Below are positions 27,692-36,724 of a stretch of 64,000 nucleotides of DNA, one piece after another (positions within the stretch are counted from its first letter, which is position 1; each line of letters starts with the position of its first letter). The notes under the pieces are model-generated. The model ran no database searches and was not told the origin of the DNA. It saw nothing but the letters and a program-made list of their open reading frames with translations. A program made the position numbers and the translations under genes. The stretch spans positions 1-64,000 of the forward strand of contig NZ_JAKFFT010000003.1 of NCBI RefSeq assembly GCF_021502655.1. The letters run 5' to 3'. The stretch comes from Dyadobacter sp. CY347. GTDB taxonomy: Bacteria; Bacteroidota; Bacteroidia; Cytophagales; Spirosomataceae.

Positions 27692-28122
27692 TATCTAAAT
27701 CTGACGTGAAGAATGTAGTTAAACCTAACTATAAAACAAAGCCAGAAAAGGGTTATGGTAGTCAGAAAGAAAAGCAATAACCCTCCATCATCCTCTGGTT
27801 CTCCTAAAAGCAGCATCGACAAAAATCCAAAGATCATGCATACGATTTGTGCAAGTGCTGCGAACTGAAAACTATCCAATCTTACCCTTTGAACCATCTC
27901 ATCTTCGATCTTCTCCTTTGAAAAAGTTATAAAGTAGAGGCCGCCTAGAAAGGAAAAAAACGATAGAATAGCCACTACTGCATATGCGGTACCATTGCTA
28001 TCAAAAACATGAGAAAACAGCTCGTTAAAAAGCCCCTTTTGTAAACAGAGCCAGATTAGGATGCCGGCGGGAGCGGTAACAACCCCTACTTTTTTGAACC
28101 GATGCGGTAATAAAAGCTTCAT
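27691..28122 (-). CDS. Four-helix membrane protein paired with a small HTH regulator
   Basis: 143 residues with four hydrophobic spans (near 15-30, 47-67, 88-107 and 114-134) and a cytosolic loop TFSKEKIEDEMVQRVRLDSF. That EDE-MV-R-R-DS-x loop is typical of membrane proteins encoded beside Cro/CI-type regulators. Its function is unknown. It overlaps the regulator by one base. Confidence 0.75.
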   Translation of the reverse strand: MKLLLPHRFKKVGVVTAPAGILIWLCLQKGLFNELFSHVFDSNGTAYAVVAILSFFSFLGGLYFITFSKEKIEDEMVQRVRLDSFQFAALAQIVCMIFGFLSMLLLGEPEDDGGLLLFFLTTITLFWLCFIVRFNYILHVRFR

Positions 28123-28168
28123 AGTAATTTGGAGTTAAATAAAAGTAAATGTAAAGCTTACTTTACAT

Positions 28169-28456
28169 TTATGCAAATGCGGCATTCGCACAACCTTTAA
28201 GGTCTGTAAGTTGAGTCCATACTAATTTATCCTTTGCTATTGCTTTCAGCCATGTTTCCCTGCTTTTTAATTGATCCAGGGAAATACCCATTATTGTGAA
28301 ATTTTGATCTTTGTACTTGTCAAATACTTTGGTCAGCTCGGGATGCTCTGCACGGCAAGGACCACACCAACTTGCCCAGAAATCGACAAACACATATTTG
28401 CCTCGAAAATTGCTAGATCGTATTTGCCCCGCCCTGTATCCTGATATCTTTCCCAC
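28169..28456 (-). pseudogene. TlpA/thioredoxin-like fragment
   Basis: 95 residues that hold the redox centre of a TlpA-like thiol-disulfide oxidoreductase (FVDFWASWCGPCRAEHPELTK) and continue to VWTQLTDLKGC, but stop before the cis-Pro loop and last strand; the N-terminus also lacks a signal peptide or preceding domain. It is probably a piece of a larger periplasmic protein such as a DUF4369-TlpA lipoprotein. Confidence 0.6.
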
Positions 28457-28988
28457 TTCTTTGATTTTCCATTAAAGATCAGACAAATCATTTATACGAC
28501 GCATCTCATAGAAAACCAAAATGAGAAAATTAGGAAGTAAATAAAAAAGAAGCTGGCATTTCCTACTGATGAAGCAGTGATGAAATCCGTATATTTAGCC
28601 CTCAGAAAGGCTTCAAAGAAATGGACTATGCCCTAGCCAAGCAGCAGGCTGAATTTTTCGTACTTGATAGAGCTGTCAGCTCTGATTTCGAAAATGGCTC
28701 ATTATGCTCGTTTCTGAACAAATATGTTAGCCCTAGGCGTGTGCAAGGATATAGCTTGAAACATAACCCTTTGGATTCAGGTGCAATTTATACCGTTCTC
28801 TACTATTTGTTTACTAGTAATTACTAAGTTCAGCCTGTTGATTCTGAGGAAAGTTTCTTATTTATGCAGATGGACGGGCAAAATTAAGGGGATTTAGCCA
28901 ATTAAAAACTGCCTGGCGTAAGCATCGGGCAAGATGATCTGTTTAATTTCGGAATCCTGACATTTACATATATATGGGATACCCTGGA
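28457..28988. other. Gene-poor interval
   Basis: The only frame of note is a plus-strand 68-residue ORF (28621-28827) beginning [21 protein letters not shown], with no recognisable family; it may be a remnant. Otherwise nothing is seen. Confidence 0.35.
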
Positions 28989-29351
28989 TTATTGACCAGT
29001 TAATTTTTTATGACGATCCCCCCAATTTTCCAGCTCTTTGATGATGGGTTTCAAGTCATATCCTATTTGAGTTAATTCATATTCGACGCGGGGTGGCACT
29101 TCTGCATAAACGGTTCTTCTAACTATCATATTTTCTTCGAGCTTACGGAGTTGTAAGGTCAACATACGTTCGGTAATGTTTGGCAACTTCTTTTTCAGTT
29201 CCCCAAACCGAAGCTTACCGCCCAATAACCAGGAGCAGATGACCAGTGTCCACTGTCCGCCAATAATAGTTGAAGCATAAGCCTCTGGGCATTCGTCACT
29301 TAATGCACTCTTATTGGAAAAATTTGTCGATGTCTGCTTGATCTCACTCAT
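28989..29351 (-). CDS. HxlR-family transcriptional regulator
   Basis: 120 residues with the HxlR winged helix: CPEAYASTIIGGQWTLVICSWLLGGKLRFGELKK, then ITERMLTLQLRKLEENMIVRR and PRVEYELTQIGYDLKPII. The conserved N-terminal Cys is present. It is divergent from the quinone reductase gene at 29447 and is very likely its repressor, a common pairing. Confidence 0.92.
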   Translation of the reverse strand: MSEIKQTSTNFSNKSALSDECPEAYASTIIGGQWTLVICSWLLGGKLRFGELKKKLPNITERMLTLQLRKLEENMIVRRTVYAEVPPRVEYELTQIGYDLKPIIKELENWGDRHKKLTGQ

Positions 29352-29404
29352 TACTTACATTTTTTATAGTACCTAACAATCGGTGGGTAATATACGACTT
29401 CGAT

Positions 29405-29423
29405 GTAGTGCATGCTACCTTTG
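29405..29423 (+). promoter_or_regulatory. Promoter -7 box overlapping a palindrome (HxlR control region)
   Basis: TACCTTTG (29416-29423) matches the Bacteroidota -7 consensus TAnnTTTG, 23 bases before ATG 29447. The palindrome-like GTAGTGCATGCTAC (29405-29418) overlaps it, a natural place for HxlR to bind and block the reductase promoter. The -33 TTG is weak. Confidence 0.5.
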
Positions 29424-29446
29424 TGTAGATTATTATTGATATTACT

Positions 29447-29977
29447 ATGAAGACTTTAATCATTATTACGCATCCCACCATAGGCGAGTCTACCATCAAT
29501 AAAAGGTGGATGGAGGAGCTGCTTAAATTTCCAGAAGAGTACACTGTTCACCAGTTGTACGATGCATATCCAGACGAAAAGATAGATGTCCAGGCTGAAC
29601 AGCGCCTAGTTGAGCAATACGATAAGATTATATTTCAATTTCCCTACTACTGGTTTAATATTCCATCATTGCTAAAAAAATGGTTCGACCAGGTTATGAC
29701 ACACGGCTGGGCGTATGGTAGTAAAAGTGGATACTGCATGAAAGGAAAAAAAATAGCACTGGCCATATCATTGGGAGTGGAAAAGGAGGAGTTGAGTAAC
29801 GCAGGGATATATAAATATCCGCTCAACGAACTCACACGGCCATTCGAGCTGAGTTTTGAATATGTCAAAGCGGATTACCAACCGGCATTCGCTTTTTACG
29901 GTATGGAATTCAATGTTTCTGATAGCCATATCGAATTGGGTGTAAGATCCTATATGAAATACTTATCAGAATTTTAA
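29447..29977 (+). CDS. NAD(P)H-dependent flavin oxidoreductase / quinone reductase
   Basis: 176 residues of the flavodoxin-like NQO1/KefF type: KTLIIITHPTIGESTINKRWMEEL at the start, IIFQFPYYWFNIPSLLKKWFDQV, and HGWAYG...GKKIALAISLG. These enzymes use FMN or FAD and NAD(P)H to reduce quinones or electrophiles by two electrons. Paired head-to-head with the HxlR regulator, which suggests induction by quinone or aldehyde stress. Confidence 0.88.
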   Translation: MKTLIIITHPTIGESTINKRWMEELLKFPEEYTVHQLYDAYPDEKIDVQAEQRLVEQYDKIIFQFPYYWFNIPSLLKKWFDQVMTHGWAYGSKSGYCMKGKKIALAISLGVEKEELSNAGIYKYPLNELTRPFELSFEYVKADYQPAFAFYGMEFNVSDSHIELGVRSYMKYLSEF

Positions 29978-30037
29978 TAACGCTGCTATTGATTGTAAAG
30001 TGACGTAATTGAATTGAACTGGTTTTTAAAAAATAAC

Positions 30038-30139
30038 ATGGAATTAAAAAGAAAACGGATCTTGATTATTGGCGGTTACGCGTATCTTTCACTTCATCAC
30101 TTCCTTAGTATACTTCTATTGTTCTCAGGCTTTACTTAA
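30038..30139 (+). pseudogene. Possible N-terminal scrap of a Rossmann-fold oxidoreductase
   Basis: ATG 30038 gives MELKRKRILIIGGYAYLSLHH and ends after 33 codons. KRILIIGGY is the usual opening of an NAD(P)-binding domain, but the second Gly of the dinucleotide motif and all the rest are missing. Weak call. Confidence 0.3.
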
Positions 30140-30146
30140 TTATTGC

Positions 30147-30154
30147 TACCTTTG
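30147..30154 (+). promoter_or_regulatory. Promoter -7 box of the AraC-type gene
   Basis: TACCTTTG matches TAnnTTTG 20 bases before ATG 30175; a TTG lies 25 bases further upstream (30119-30121), slightly longer spacing than usual. Confidence 0.45.
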
Positions 30155-30174
30155 TATTTTACAAAAACTTAGTC

Positions 30175-31125
30175 ATGTCTAAGCGCTCTTTTGAAGATCT
30201 TTGTTACCACCTTTCCAGCGGCTCGTCGGTGGATCTGAGTGCGCTGTTGCCGGAAGGCATACAACAGGAAGTTGGACATTTCAATGTCTTCAATTTGACC
30301 GATATTGTGCAGGAAGCGCGGGAAAAAAGGACAATGTCCTGCGCTTCACGCGCATATTATAAAATAAGCTTTCTCACCGGTAATTCGCTGGCTGAGTATC
30401 CGGACGGCACGGTTGAAATCACAAGGCCAACATTGATTTTCACTACACCCAAAAGTCCCTATTACTGGTCGCCCATAGGCAGGCAAACCGGACAATTCTG
30501 CGTGTTTACAGCTGAATTTTTTCATCCTGCAATGAGCGGCGTGACATTGGACGAATTACCCATTTTTAAATCTCCTGAGCATCCTGTGTATGCACTTTCG
30601 GATTCGGACATTTCCCGGGTGCAAGGCATATTTGACAATATGGAGGCTGAAATAAGCTCGAACTATGCCTATAAATATGACCTGCTTCGCGCTTATACGC
30701 TCGAATTGATCCACATTGGCCAGAAGCTACAATCTACCGTGATGCTTCATCCCAATCACAGCGCTTCGGCCCGAACTACATCCTTGTTTTTAGAGCTGCT
30801 GGAAAGACAGTTTCCTTTGGAGAGCCCGCAGCAAAAGGTAGCGCTGCGCACAGCCAAACAGTATGCTGATCACCTTGCAGTGCACATCAACCATTTAAAC
30901 AAAATACTAAAGGATACCACGGGTCTAACAACGACCGAACTCATTGCCGGCAGAATCCTTCAGGAAGCGCGGGCACTGTTAAGGCTTACGGATTGGAGTA
31001 TTGCCGAGATAGCTGATAGTCTTGGCTTTTCAGATTTTTCGCATTTTGCCAAATTCTTTAAAAATGAAACCTCCTTATCTCCCGGAGCATTTCGTAGTCA
31101 GACTAAAAGTTTGAATTATACATAA
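30175..31125 (+). CDS. AraC-family transcriptional regulator
   Basis: 316 residues. The N-terminal ~170 residues form a cupin-like sensing domain (YYKISFLTGNSLAEYPDGTVE); the C-terminal ~100 form the double HTH of AraC proteins, with YADHLAVHINHLNKILKDTTG and SIAEIADSLGFSDFSHFAKFFKNETSLSPGAFR. It is followed after 80 bases by the SDR gene in the same direction, which it probably activates. Confidence 0.92.
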   Translation: MSKRSFEDLCYHLSSGSSVDLSALLPEGIQQEVGHFNVFNLTDIVQEAREKRTMSCASRAYYKISFLTGNSLAEYPDGTVEITRPTLIFTTPKSPYYWSPIGRQTGQFCVFTAEFFHPAMSGVTLDELPIFKSPEHPVYALSDSDISRVQGIFDNMEAEISSNYAYKYDLLRAYTLELIHIGQKLQSTVMLHPNHSASARTTSLFLELLERQFPLESPQQKVALRTAKQYADHLAVHINHLNKILKDTTGLTTTELIAGRILQEARALLRLTDWSIAEIADSLGFSDFSHFAKFFKNETSLSPGAFRSQTKSLNYT

Positions 31126-31205
31126 AATTGATTGGCTCTCACTAACCAGCACCTGGTCATTTGACGGACTTTTGTACAGTTTTTAATCCGTACAAATATA
31201 ATCTG

Positions 31206-31958
31206 ATGACAACTCAAAAAATCGCTTTGGTAACCGGCGGAAGCCGTGGAATTGGTAGAGAAATTGCAATAAAACTTGCACAAAAGGGAATCGATGTCTT
31301 GCTTACATACAACAGCAATGTGGCTGAGGCAGAAAAAACCGTGGACGCGATTACATCTCTTGGAAGAAAGGCCGTAGCCTTACAGCTCAATACGGCCAAT
31401 TCAGGCGGCTTTGAAGATTTTTTTCTAAAAGTCAACTCGGCATTAAAAACGGTATTCGGCACAGATCGTTTTGATTTCCTGATTAACAATGCGGGAACCA
31501 GCCTTACGGCACCCGTCTGGGAAACCACTGAGGCGCAATTCGATGAAATGTTTAACATTCATCTCAAAGGAGTCTATTTTCTTACCCAAAAATCGCTTGA
31601 CCATCTTCAAGACGGGGGACGTATCATTAACATTTCCTCCGCTGTATCCCGCGTGAGCTTTCAGGGCGTTTCTGCTTACGGAATGATGAAGGGCGGAGTC
31701 GATGTGTATACCAGATTTCTGGCACTTGAACTGGGCCAGCGTGGCATTACCGCAAATGTTGTTGCGCCCGGGGCAATTTTTGGAGGTGGAGCAATGGAGG
31801 ATACACCGCAAATCCGTGCGCATGTAGCGGGCGCAACTGCATTGGGACGTGTAGGTTTGCCAGACGACGTCGGTGGAGTGGTAGCATTCCTGTGCAGCGA
31901 GGACGCCAAGTGGGTCAATGGCCAGCGGATTGAGCTGACCGGCGGTATGAATTTATGA
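31206..31958 (+). CDS. Short-chain dehydrogenase/reductase
   Basis: 250 residues from ATG 31206; an upstream in-frame start adds 15 residues without homology-like features. Classical SDR: TGGSRGIG cofactor loop, NNAG (NAGTS) motif, catalytic Ser in NISSAVSR, and YGMMK (Tyr/Lys pair), ending in LTGGMNL. It reduces or oxidises a carbonyl/alcohol with NAD(P)(H); substrate unknown. Likely target of the adjacent AraC regulator. Confidence 0.92.
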   Translation: MTTQKIALVTGGSRGIGREIAIKLAQKGIDVLLTYNSNVAEAEKTVDAITSLGRKAVALQLNTANSGGFEDFFLKVNSALKTVFGTDRFDFLINNAGTSLTAPVWETTEAQFDEMFNIHLKGVYFLTQKSLDHLQDGGRIINISSAVSRVSFQGVSAYGMMKGGVDVYTRFLALELGQRGITANVVAPGAIFGGGAMEDTPQIRAHVAGATALGRVGLPDDVGGVVAFLCSEDAKWVNGQRIELTGGMNL

Positions 31959-31976
31959 TTTAATAATGCAGTTGAA

Positions 31977-32021
31977 AGCGTATATAGCCTGCCGTTTAAA
32001 TTACGATATGCTATATACGCT
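31977..32021. terminator. Perfect 12-bp inverted repeat between convergent genes
   Basis: AGCGTATATAGC (31977-31988) and GCTATATACGCT (32010-32021) flank a 21-base loop, overlapping the stop codon of the minus-strand gene. It lacks a clear T run; a bidirectional terminator is the simplest reading. Confidence 0.4.
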
Positions 32022-34098
32022 ATTGCTTGTTGTTATTAGCCTGACCAAATTCTACAGGATAACCACGTTGTGCCCACACCAGGATTCCTTCATCGAGGAT
32101 GGCAGTGTGTTTATAGCCAAAACGCCTGAGTGTGTTTACTACTTTCATCGATGCCGCATGGGGGCAGGCACAATAAACAACAATCATGGTGCTGTCATTA
32201 GGTATATCCTTGATGAATTTATCAGGTTCTTCATAGTAAGGCACAGGCACGGATCCCGGGATATGCGTCTGATGCCATGCTGCCTTTGAACGCGCGTCCA
32301 GAATAATCATTCTTGAATTTTGTTTTAATGCTTTTTCAACCTGACTGGCAGCGACATACAAGTTCTCTTTCAGCGCAAACTTTGGTGCCTTCTTTGTTGG
32401 ATTCAATACATAATCTTTTGGCAATGGTTCTTTTATTGAAACTGCTTCCGGCGCATTCCAGCCAGATGCCCTGCTTCTGAGATAGGCCGTAAGCGCATTT
32501 ATTTCAATTTTGCTCAGGCTGTCTTTAAATGCCGGCATAGGCGTGTGGTCACGGCCTTCTGTTATGGTGTATCGTAAGAAGGCGTCGCTTGCCGTGGCCA
32601 GTAACATCGGATGTCCCAAAGCTGGTGCTTTTATTCCTTCGCCTTTTGCGCCATGGCACGATGCACAGTGTTTTACATACAATCCTTTTCCTAATGCAAC
32701 ATTGCCACTTACCGGCTCTGCCGACATTTCTATCGCCTTCTTGACACCACTTTTCTCATGGAGCCATTTTAGCAATAATTCTATTTCCGCCGGATTAAGC
32801 GGGCCGCCCTGGCTCTTTGCATATGGCGCCATGGCAGTTCCTGCTCGCCCATAGGAAATGGTGTGCTCCAAGTAATTATAGCTTGATTTTGGCTTTTGCG
32901 TAGTTGCCATTAGTGCATGCGAGCGTAAGGAAGGCGCATTATCTGCCGCATAACCTTCGCGGTCTTTGCCATGGCAGAGGGCACAGTATTTTGCATAAAT
33001 ACGGGAAGCATGCTGCGATGAAATACTGTTAAGCTTAGTGTCTTCTTTAAAATCGTATGTTTTAGCCAATGTTGCCTGCATTTTCGACTCTTGAATGAAG
33101 TCAAGCTGGACACCAAAAGCATATTCCTTTAATACAGTCAACCGTTTGCTGGCTGTATCGGCTTGCAAGGCTTTGACTGGCAACTTCTTTTTAAGGAAAT
33201 CTTGGGTATTTTTTAGGTTCTTTACTTCTAAGCGCACGGCATATACGCCCTGTCCCCGTTGTTTCAGGAATCTGCTGAATTCGTCGCCGGAAGATTTGGG
33301 CGCCCTCAAATGTAGCTCCTGCTTATGTGCCACTTTAAAACGGGCAAGTGTGTCGTTAACTTCGAGTTCTGTAAAACCAATTTTATTGAATTCTTTACGG
33401 GCAGCATTCAGGTCGCTTACCACGATCAGCAGGGAAGATATTCCTACCACACCATTCGGATTGGGTTTGTAATATCGACGCCACAGAACCGGATTCCATC
33501 CTTCATCTTCCAGTTCCTGGTATGGAAACCCCACATATTCGATGAAATTTGGAAGGTAAGGCGGTGGGTTAGTCGTATCAAAATCTACACTGCGCCATTG
33601 CGCGCCCCCATCGTCAAAGCTCCATCCTTTTGCTTTCCTTGTTGAGTAACGGCCAGACTTAATGGAATCTGTTTTCATTTCCTTCGCGGCAAGCCAGCGG
33701 AATGATGTGTCGGTTGAGGAAGTAGACAGCGAGTATAACCGTATGCCCTGGTTGTGCTTTCGGAAAGATGTAATGAATGAATCCTCAACTGCTACCTTGC
33801 CCGTATCGTTTACCGCCAGAAGTTCCAGGTACGATTGATCCGGTAAATTAACCACAGCAGCGAGTGTGCCTTTATAAAGGCCTGGTTCAACGTTTTCAGC
33901 CTTGGGCATGTCAAATCCAAGCACGTCGGAATAATACTTTCGGGCGCTGTCTAACTTTTGAACTACTAATGTTGCCCCGCTGATGCCAAATCCTGCACCA
34001 AGCAATTGCTTATTGTCAATGTCTTTCTTCTGCTTTGAGGTACAGGATGAAATAAATCCGAAAAGGACAATGAACGCTGATTGAACGATAACTTTCAT
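32020..34098 (-). CDS. VOC-VOC-cytochrome c-cytochrome c-rhodanese fusion lipoprotein
   Basis: 692 residues from ATG 34098, with lipobox ...FGFISSC (Cys ~19). Domains in order: a VOC-like domain (~35-195, GATLVVQKLDSARKYYSDVLG), a second VOC-like domain (~215-335), two class I cytochrome c domains with heme motifs CALCH (372-376) and CASCH (478-482) and Met ligands near 423 and 521, and a rhodanese domain (~575-685) with candidate active Cys643 in VVYCACPHAAS. The protein must be anchored outside the cytoplasm, where hemes are attached. The cytochromes suggest electron transfer from whatever the VOC or rhodanese parts bind, perhaps a sulfur compound; this is inference. No operon partner is present. 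Confidence 0.85.
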   Translation of the reverse strand: MKVIVQSAFIVLFGFISSCTSKQKKDIDNKQLLGAGFGISGATLVVQKLDSARKYYSDVLGFDMPKAENVEPGLYKGTLAAVVNLPDQSYLELLAVNDTGKVAVEDSFITSFRKHNQGIRLYSLSTSSTDTSFRWLAAKEMKTDSIKSGRYSTRKAKGWSFDDGGAQWRSVDFDTTNPPPYLPNFIEYVGFPYQELEDEGWNPVLWRRYYKPNPNGVVGISSLLIVVSDLNAARKEFNKIGFTELEVNDTLARFKVAHKQELHLRAPKSSGDEFSRFLKQRGQGVYAVRLEVKNLKNTQDFLKKKLPVKALQADTASKRLTVLKEYAFGVQLDFIQESKMQATLAKTYDFKEDTKLNSISSQHASRIYAKYCALCHGKDREGYAADNAPSLRSHALMATTQKPKSSYNYLEHTISYGRAGTAMAPYAKSQGGPLNPAEIELLLKWLHEKSGVKKAIEMSAEPVSGNVALGKGLYVKHCASCHGAKGEGIKAPALGHPMLLATASDAFLRYTITEGRDHTPMPAFKDSLSKIEINALTAYLRSRASGWNAPEAVSIKEPLPKDYVLNPTKKAPKFALKENLYVAASQVEKALKQNSRMIILDARSKAAWHQTHIPGSVPVPYYEEPDKFIKDIPNDSTMIVVYCACPHAASMKVVNTLRRFGYKHTAILDEGILVWAQRGYPVEFGQANNNKQ

Positions 34099-34408
34099 AT
34101 GAAGACGGGATGACATTGGTTAGAGGCAATGATTTGCTATTGAGGCCGTTAGCGAAACAATATATCGATCATTCCGGTCAAAATTGTACCGTTGAATAAA
34201 TGGGGCTGGATTGATGTTAGTTACGATTCACGGTTTGCACTGCCTACGAAGTGATGATGCGTAAAAAAGTTGGCAGCATGAAGTCAGCTGATCTTGCCCA
34301 AGCCATTCATCATTACAAACTCGGAACGATGGTAGGAAAGGTGACGAGTGGATTAAAGGTAGTGTGTGCCATGTGTAATCGGTGTCTGATCATAGGTCAG
34401 ATAGGTGA

Positions 34409-34777
34409 TCAGCTATTAAAGAATTCTCCGAAATGCCATAAAACGCCGGAAGGATCGTGAACGAAGCATTCGCGGCCCCAATGCTCAACGCGAATGGGCG
34501 TGAGGCGCACACCATTGTATTTGTCCGCAAGATTGAGCGACACAAGATTGTCCCACGTCTCTTGTACATTGTGTACTTCGAGGAAAATCATTGTGTTATC
34601 GATCCAATCCTGCACAAAAGCATCTTGCAGGTAAAAACCAACATTGTCTGTTCGGAATAGCGACATATCCGGTGAGATTACGACTTCCTCAAAACCCAGA
34701 TCGCGATAGAAATTCCGGGATAGTTCAAAATTCCGGCACCCAATAAATGGCCGGATAGATCGTGATGATTGCTGCAT
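34409..34777 (-). CDS. VOC-fold (glyoxalase-like) protein
   Basis: 122 residues: IRPFIGCRNFELSRNFYRDLGFEEV, YLQDAFVQDWIDNTMIFLEV and WGRECFVHDPSGVLWHFGEF, a complete VOC domain with the H-DPSG-W ending. Function unknown. A 300-base gap separates it from the fusion lipoprotein; a 69-residue plus-strand frame at 34251 is not supported. Confidence 0.82.
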   Translation of the reverse strand: MQQSSRSIRPFIGCRNFELSRNFYRDLGFEEVVISPDMSLFRTDNVGFYLQDAFVQDWIDNTMIFLEVHNVQETWDNLVSLNLADKYNGVRLTPIRVEHWGRECFVHDPSGVLWHFGEFFNS

Positions 34778-34986
34778 GTTCCTGAGTTTTAAATCAAAAA
34801 TAACGCTTTGGTTTGATTTGTCCTATTGATTTTCCTGACCTTTCTCAGCGCTGTAAATCCCATTTGTAAATCTCACAAATCAGCACACCGTGCGCTGGAA
34901 GCCGTATCACAAAATTTTTTTTCAAAACCACTAGGTAAGTTTAACCGCTGATCTGTCATACCTTGGAAAGCAAAACAGGGTTACAT

Positions 34987-35679
34987 ATGATCGGGATCAC
35001 CAGTCTGGATTCTTCTGATAATGGAGGGGAAGAGCGCGCCTTGAAGGCAGCAGGAGCGGAAGCTACGCCGGACGAGGGACTGAATGGTTTGGCGGATACA
35101 GAGTTTTTTATCCGTCGAACTTTTGAAACCGACGTACAAAAGGGCTGTGAGCTGCTTTTTCAGCGATATTATAAGCCGATGTGCAGCCATGCAGTGCGGT
35201 TTGTGTATTCCAAAGACATTGCCGAAGATATCGTAGCCGACATTTTCTGTAATTTCTGGGACAACCAGATTCACCGCGCCGTGAATGTGTCTTACGGCGC
35301 TTACCTTTTCCGGTCGGTAAGAAACCGTTGTTTCAATTATTTACAAAAGGAGCAGAACAAGACACTCCCGCTCGACGCCACCGTAGAGAATGATCCGCTT
35401 GTCTCGCATTTACCCGAAAAAATGATGCAATACGAAGAGCTTTACCAGCAGGTGAACACCCTCGTTCAGGGACTTCCACCACAATGTCAGAAGGTTTTTG
35501 TAATGAACCGGTTTGAAGGCAAAGCAGGTAAGGAAATTGCTATGGAACTGAACCTGTCCACCCGAACCGTGGAAGCACATATCTCAAAGGCGCTGAATGT
35601 GATCAGGCACGGGCTGCGGCACTATTGGGTGGAGTCGGTCCTGCTATTCATTATTCCGTTCTGTCAAAATCTCAAATAA
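34987..35679 (+). CDS. ECF sigma factor of the SusC/SusD uptake locus
   Basis: 230 residues from ATG 34987 (TTG 34963 in frame is less likely). Sigma region 2: CELLFQRYYKPMCSHAVRFVYSKDIAEDIVADIFCNFW; region 4: LVQGLPPQCQKVFVMNRFEGKAGKEIAMELNLSTRTVEAHISKAL. This is the Bacteroidota RpoE-like group that pairs with FecR. It is followed after 16 bases by fecR and then susC/susD, and should direct transcription of that cassette when the transporter senses its ligand. Confidence 0.93.
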   Translation: MIGITSLDSSDNGGEERALKAAGAEATPDEGLNGLADTEFFIRRTFETDVQKGCELLFQRYYKPMCSHAVRFVYSKDIAEDIVADIFCNFWDNQIHRAVNVSYGAYLFRSVRNRCFNYLQKEQNKTLPLDATVENDPLVSHLPEKMMQYEELYQQVNTLVQGLPPQCQKVFVMNRFEGKAGKEIAMELNLSTRTVEAHISKALNVIRHGLRHYWVESVLLFIIPFCQNLK

Positions 35680-35695
35680 GCTATTAAAGTCGATT

Positions 35696-36688
35696 ATGCC
35701 ATTGATAAGCAAACCTTTACTATTTGAACATTTCGCCGGCCGCACTTCGGTGCTTCAAAAAAAGCTGATCGAAGAGTGGCTCCAGACGGATACGAACCAG
35801 GAGCAATTTTATGCCTGGCTGGCCGAGTGGGAGATGACATTCCCGGCATACGATCCCGAGATGGGGGAGCCGCTGGCGCGTTTTAACCATCATATGAATC
35901 AGCCTCGAAAGCTGCTTCCAACCATGCCTGTTTATGGGCATAAAAATACGTTTAACCGTTACCGTTACATTGCCGCGGCTGTCTTGCTTGCATTGGTTTC
36001 TTTCGCAGTTTTTATCAATAGGGATCAGATCCGCTACCAGCGCTACAGTGCCGATTTTGGGAAAATGAAAGAAATAACCCTTTCGGACGGAAGCAGGGTT
36101 ACGCTCAATGCAAACTCTGTTCTGCGGGTTCCGCGCTGGACTTTTGGCGTTTCCGACCGGAACGTATTCCTGGAAGGCGAAGCGGAATTTGCGATCAAGC
36201 ACTTACCGGATCACCAGTTGTTTCAGGTTCACACCATGGACAACTCACTGATCACCGTCCTTGGAACGGAGTTTACCGTTTATACCCGAGAGCAGCTCAC
36301 CAACGTGGTTTTGAACAAAGGAATAGTAAGATTGTCTTCCACGGCCGCCGAAGAACCGCATACCATGCAGCCTGGGGAACGCGCGACGATCGTGAAAAGT
36401 GGCGCGATCAAAGTCGAAATGCTGTCGGAAAAAGAGCTGGCCGCTGAAATGGCCTGGAAAGAACATCGTTTTGTTTTTGATAATACACCGCTGAGCGCTG
36501 TGGCCCGGAAGATCCGCGAAGTTTTCGGTGTGGACGTGCATATCGCTGATAAAGGGCTCGCGGTCAGAACTGCAACTGGTTCATTTCCTGCCGAGAGTGC
36601 CGAAGAATTATTGACCAATATGTCGGTCATGTACGGTTTTGAGATCGTCAAGACCAGAAAGCAATTCCTGATTAATCCTATCCCTTAA
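35696..36688 (+). CDS. FecR-family anti-sigma factor
   Basis: 330 residues. A cytosolic N-terminal part, one membrane span at ~90-107 (YIAAAVLLALVSFAVFI), and a periplasmic FecR domain with the hallmark MKEITLSDGSRVTLNANSVL, VFLEGEAEF and VLGTEFTV, plus a C-terminal STN-like domain (~250-325). It holds the upstream sigma factor and is released on signal from the N-terminal STN domain of the downstream SusC protein. Confidence 0.93.
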   Translation: MPLISKPLLFEHFAGRTSVLQKKLIEEWLQTDTNQEQFYAWLAEWEMTFPAYDPEMGEPLARFNHHMNQPRKLLPTMPVYGHKNTFNRYRYIAAAVLLALVSFAVFINRDQIRYQRYSADFGKMKEITLSDGSRVTLNANSVLRVPRWTFGVSDRNVFLEGEAEFAIKHLPDHQLFQVHTMDNSLITVLGTEFTVYTREQLTNVVLNKGIVRLSSTAAEEPHTMQPGERATIVKSGAIKVEMLSEKELAAEMAWKEHRFVFDNTPLSAVARKIREVFGVDVHIADKGLAVRTATGSFPAESAEELLTNMSVMYGFEIVKTRKQFLINPIP

Positions 36689-36724
36689 TTTTTTCTTTTA
36701 CTTCCTAAACCTAACCAACTGATT

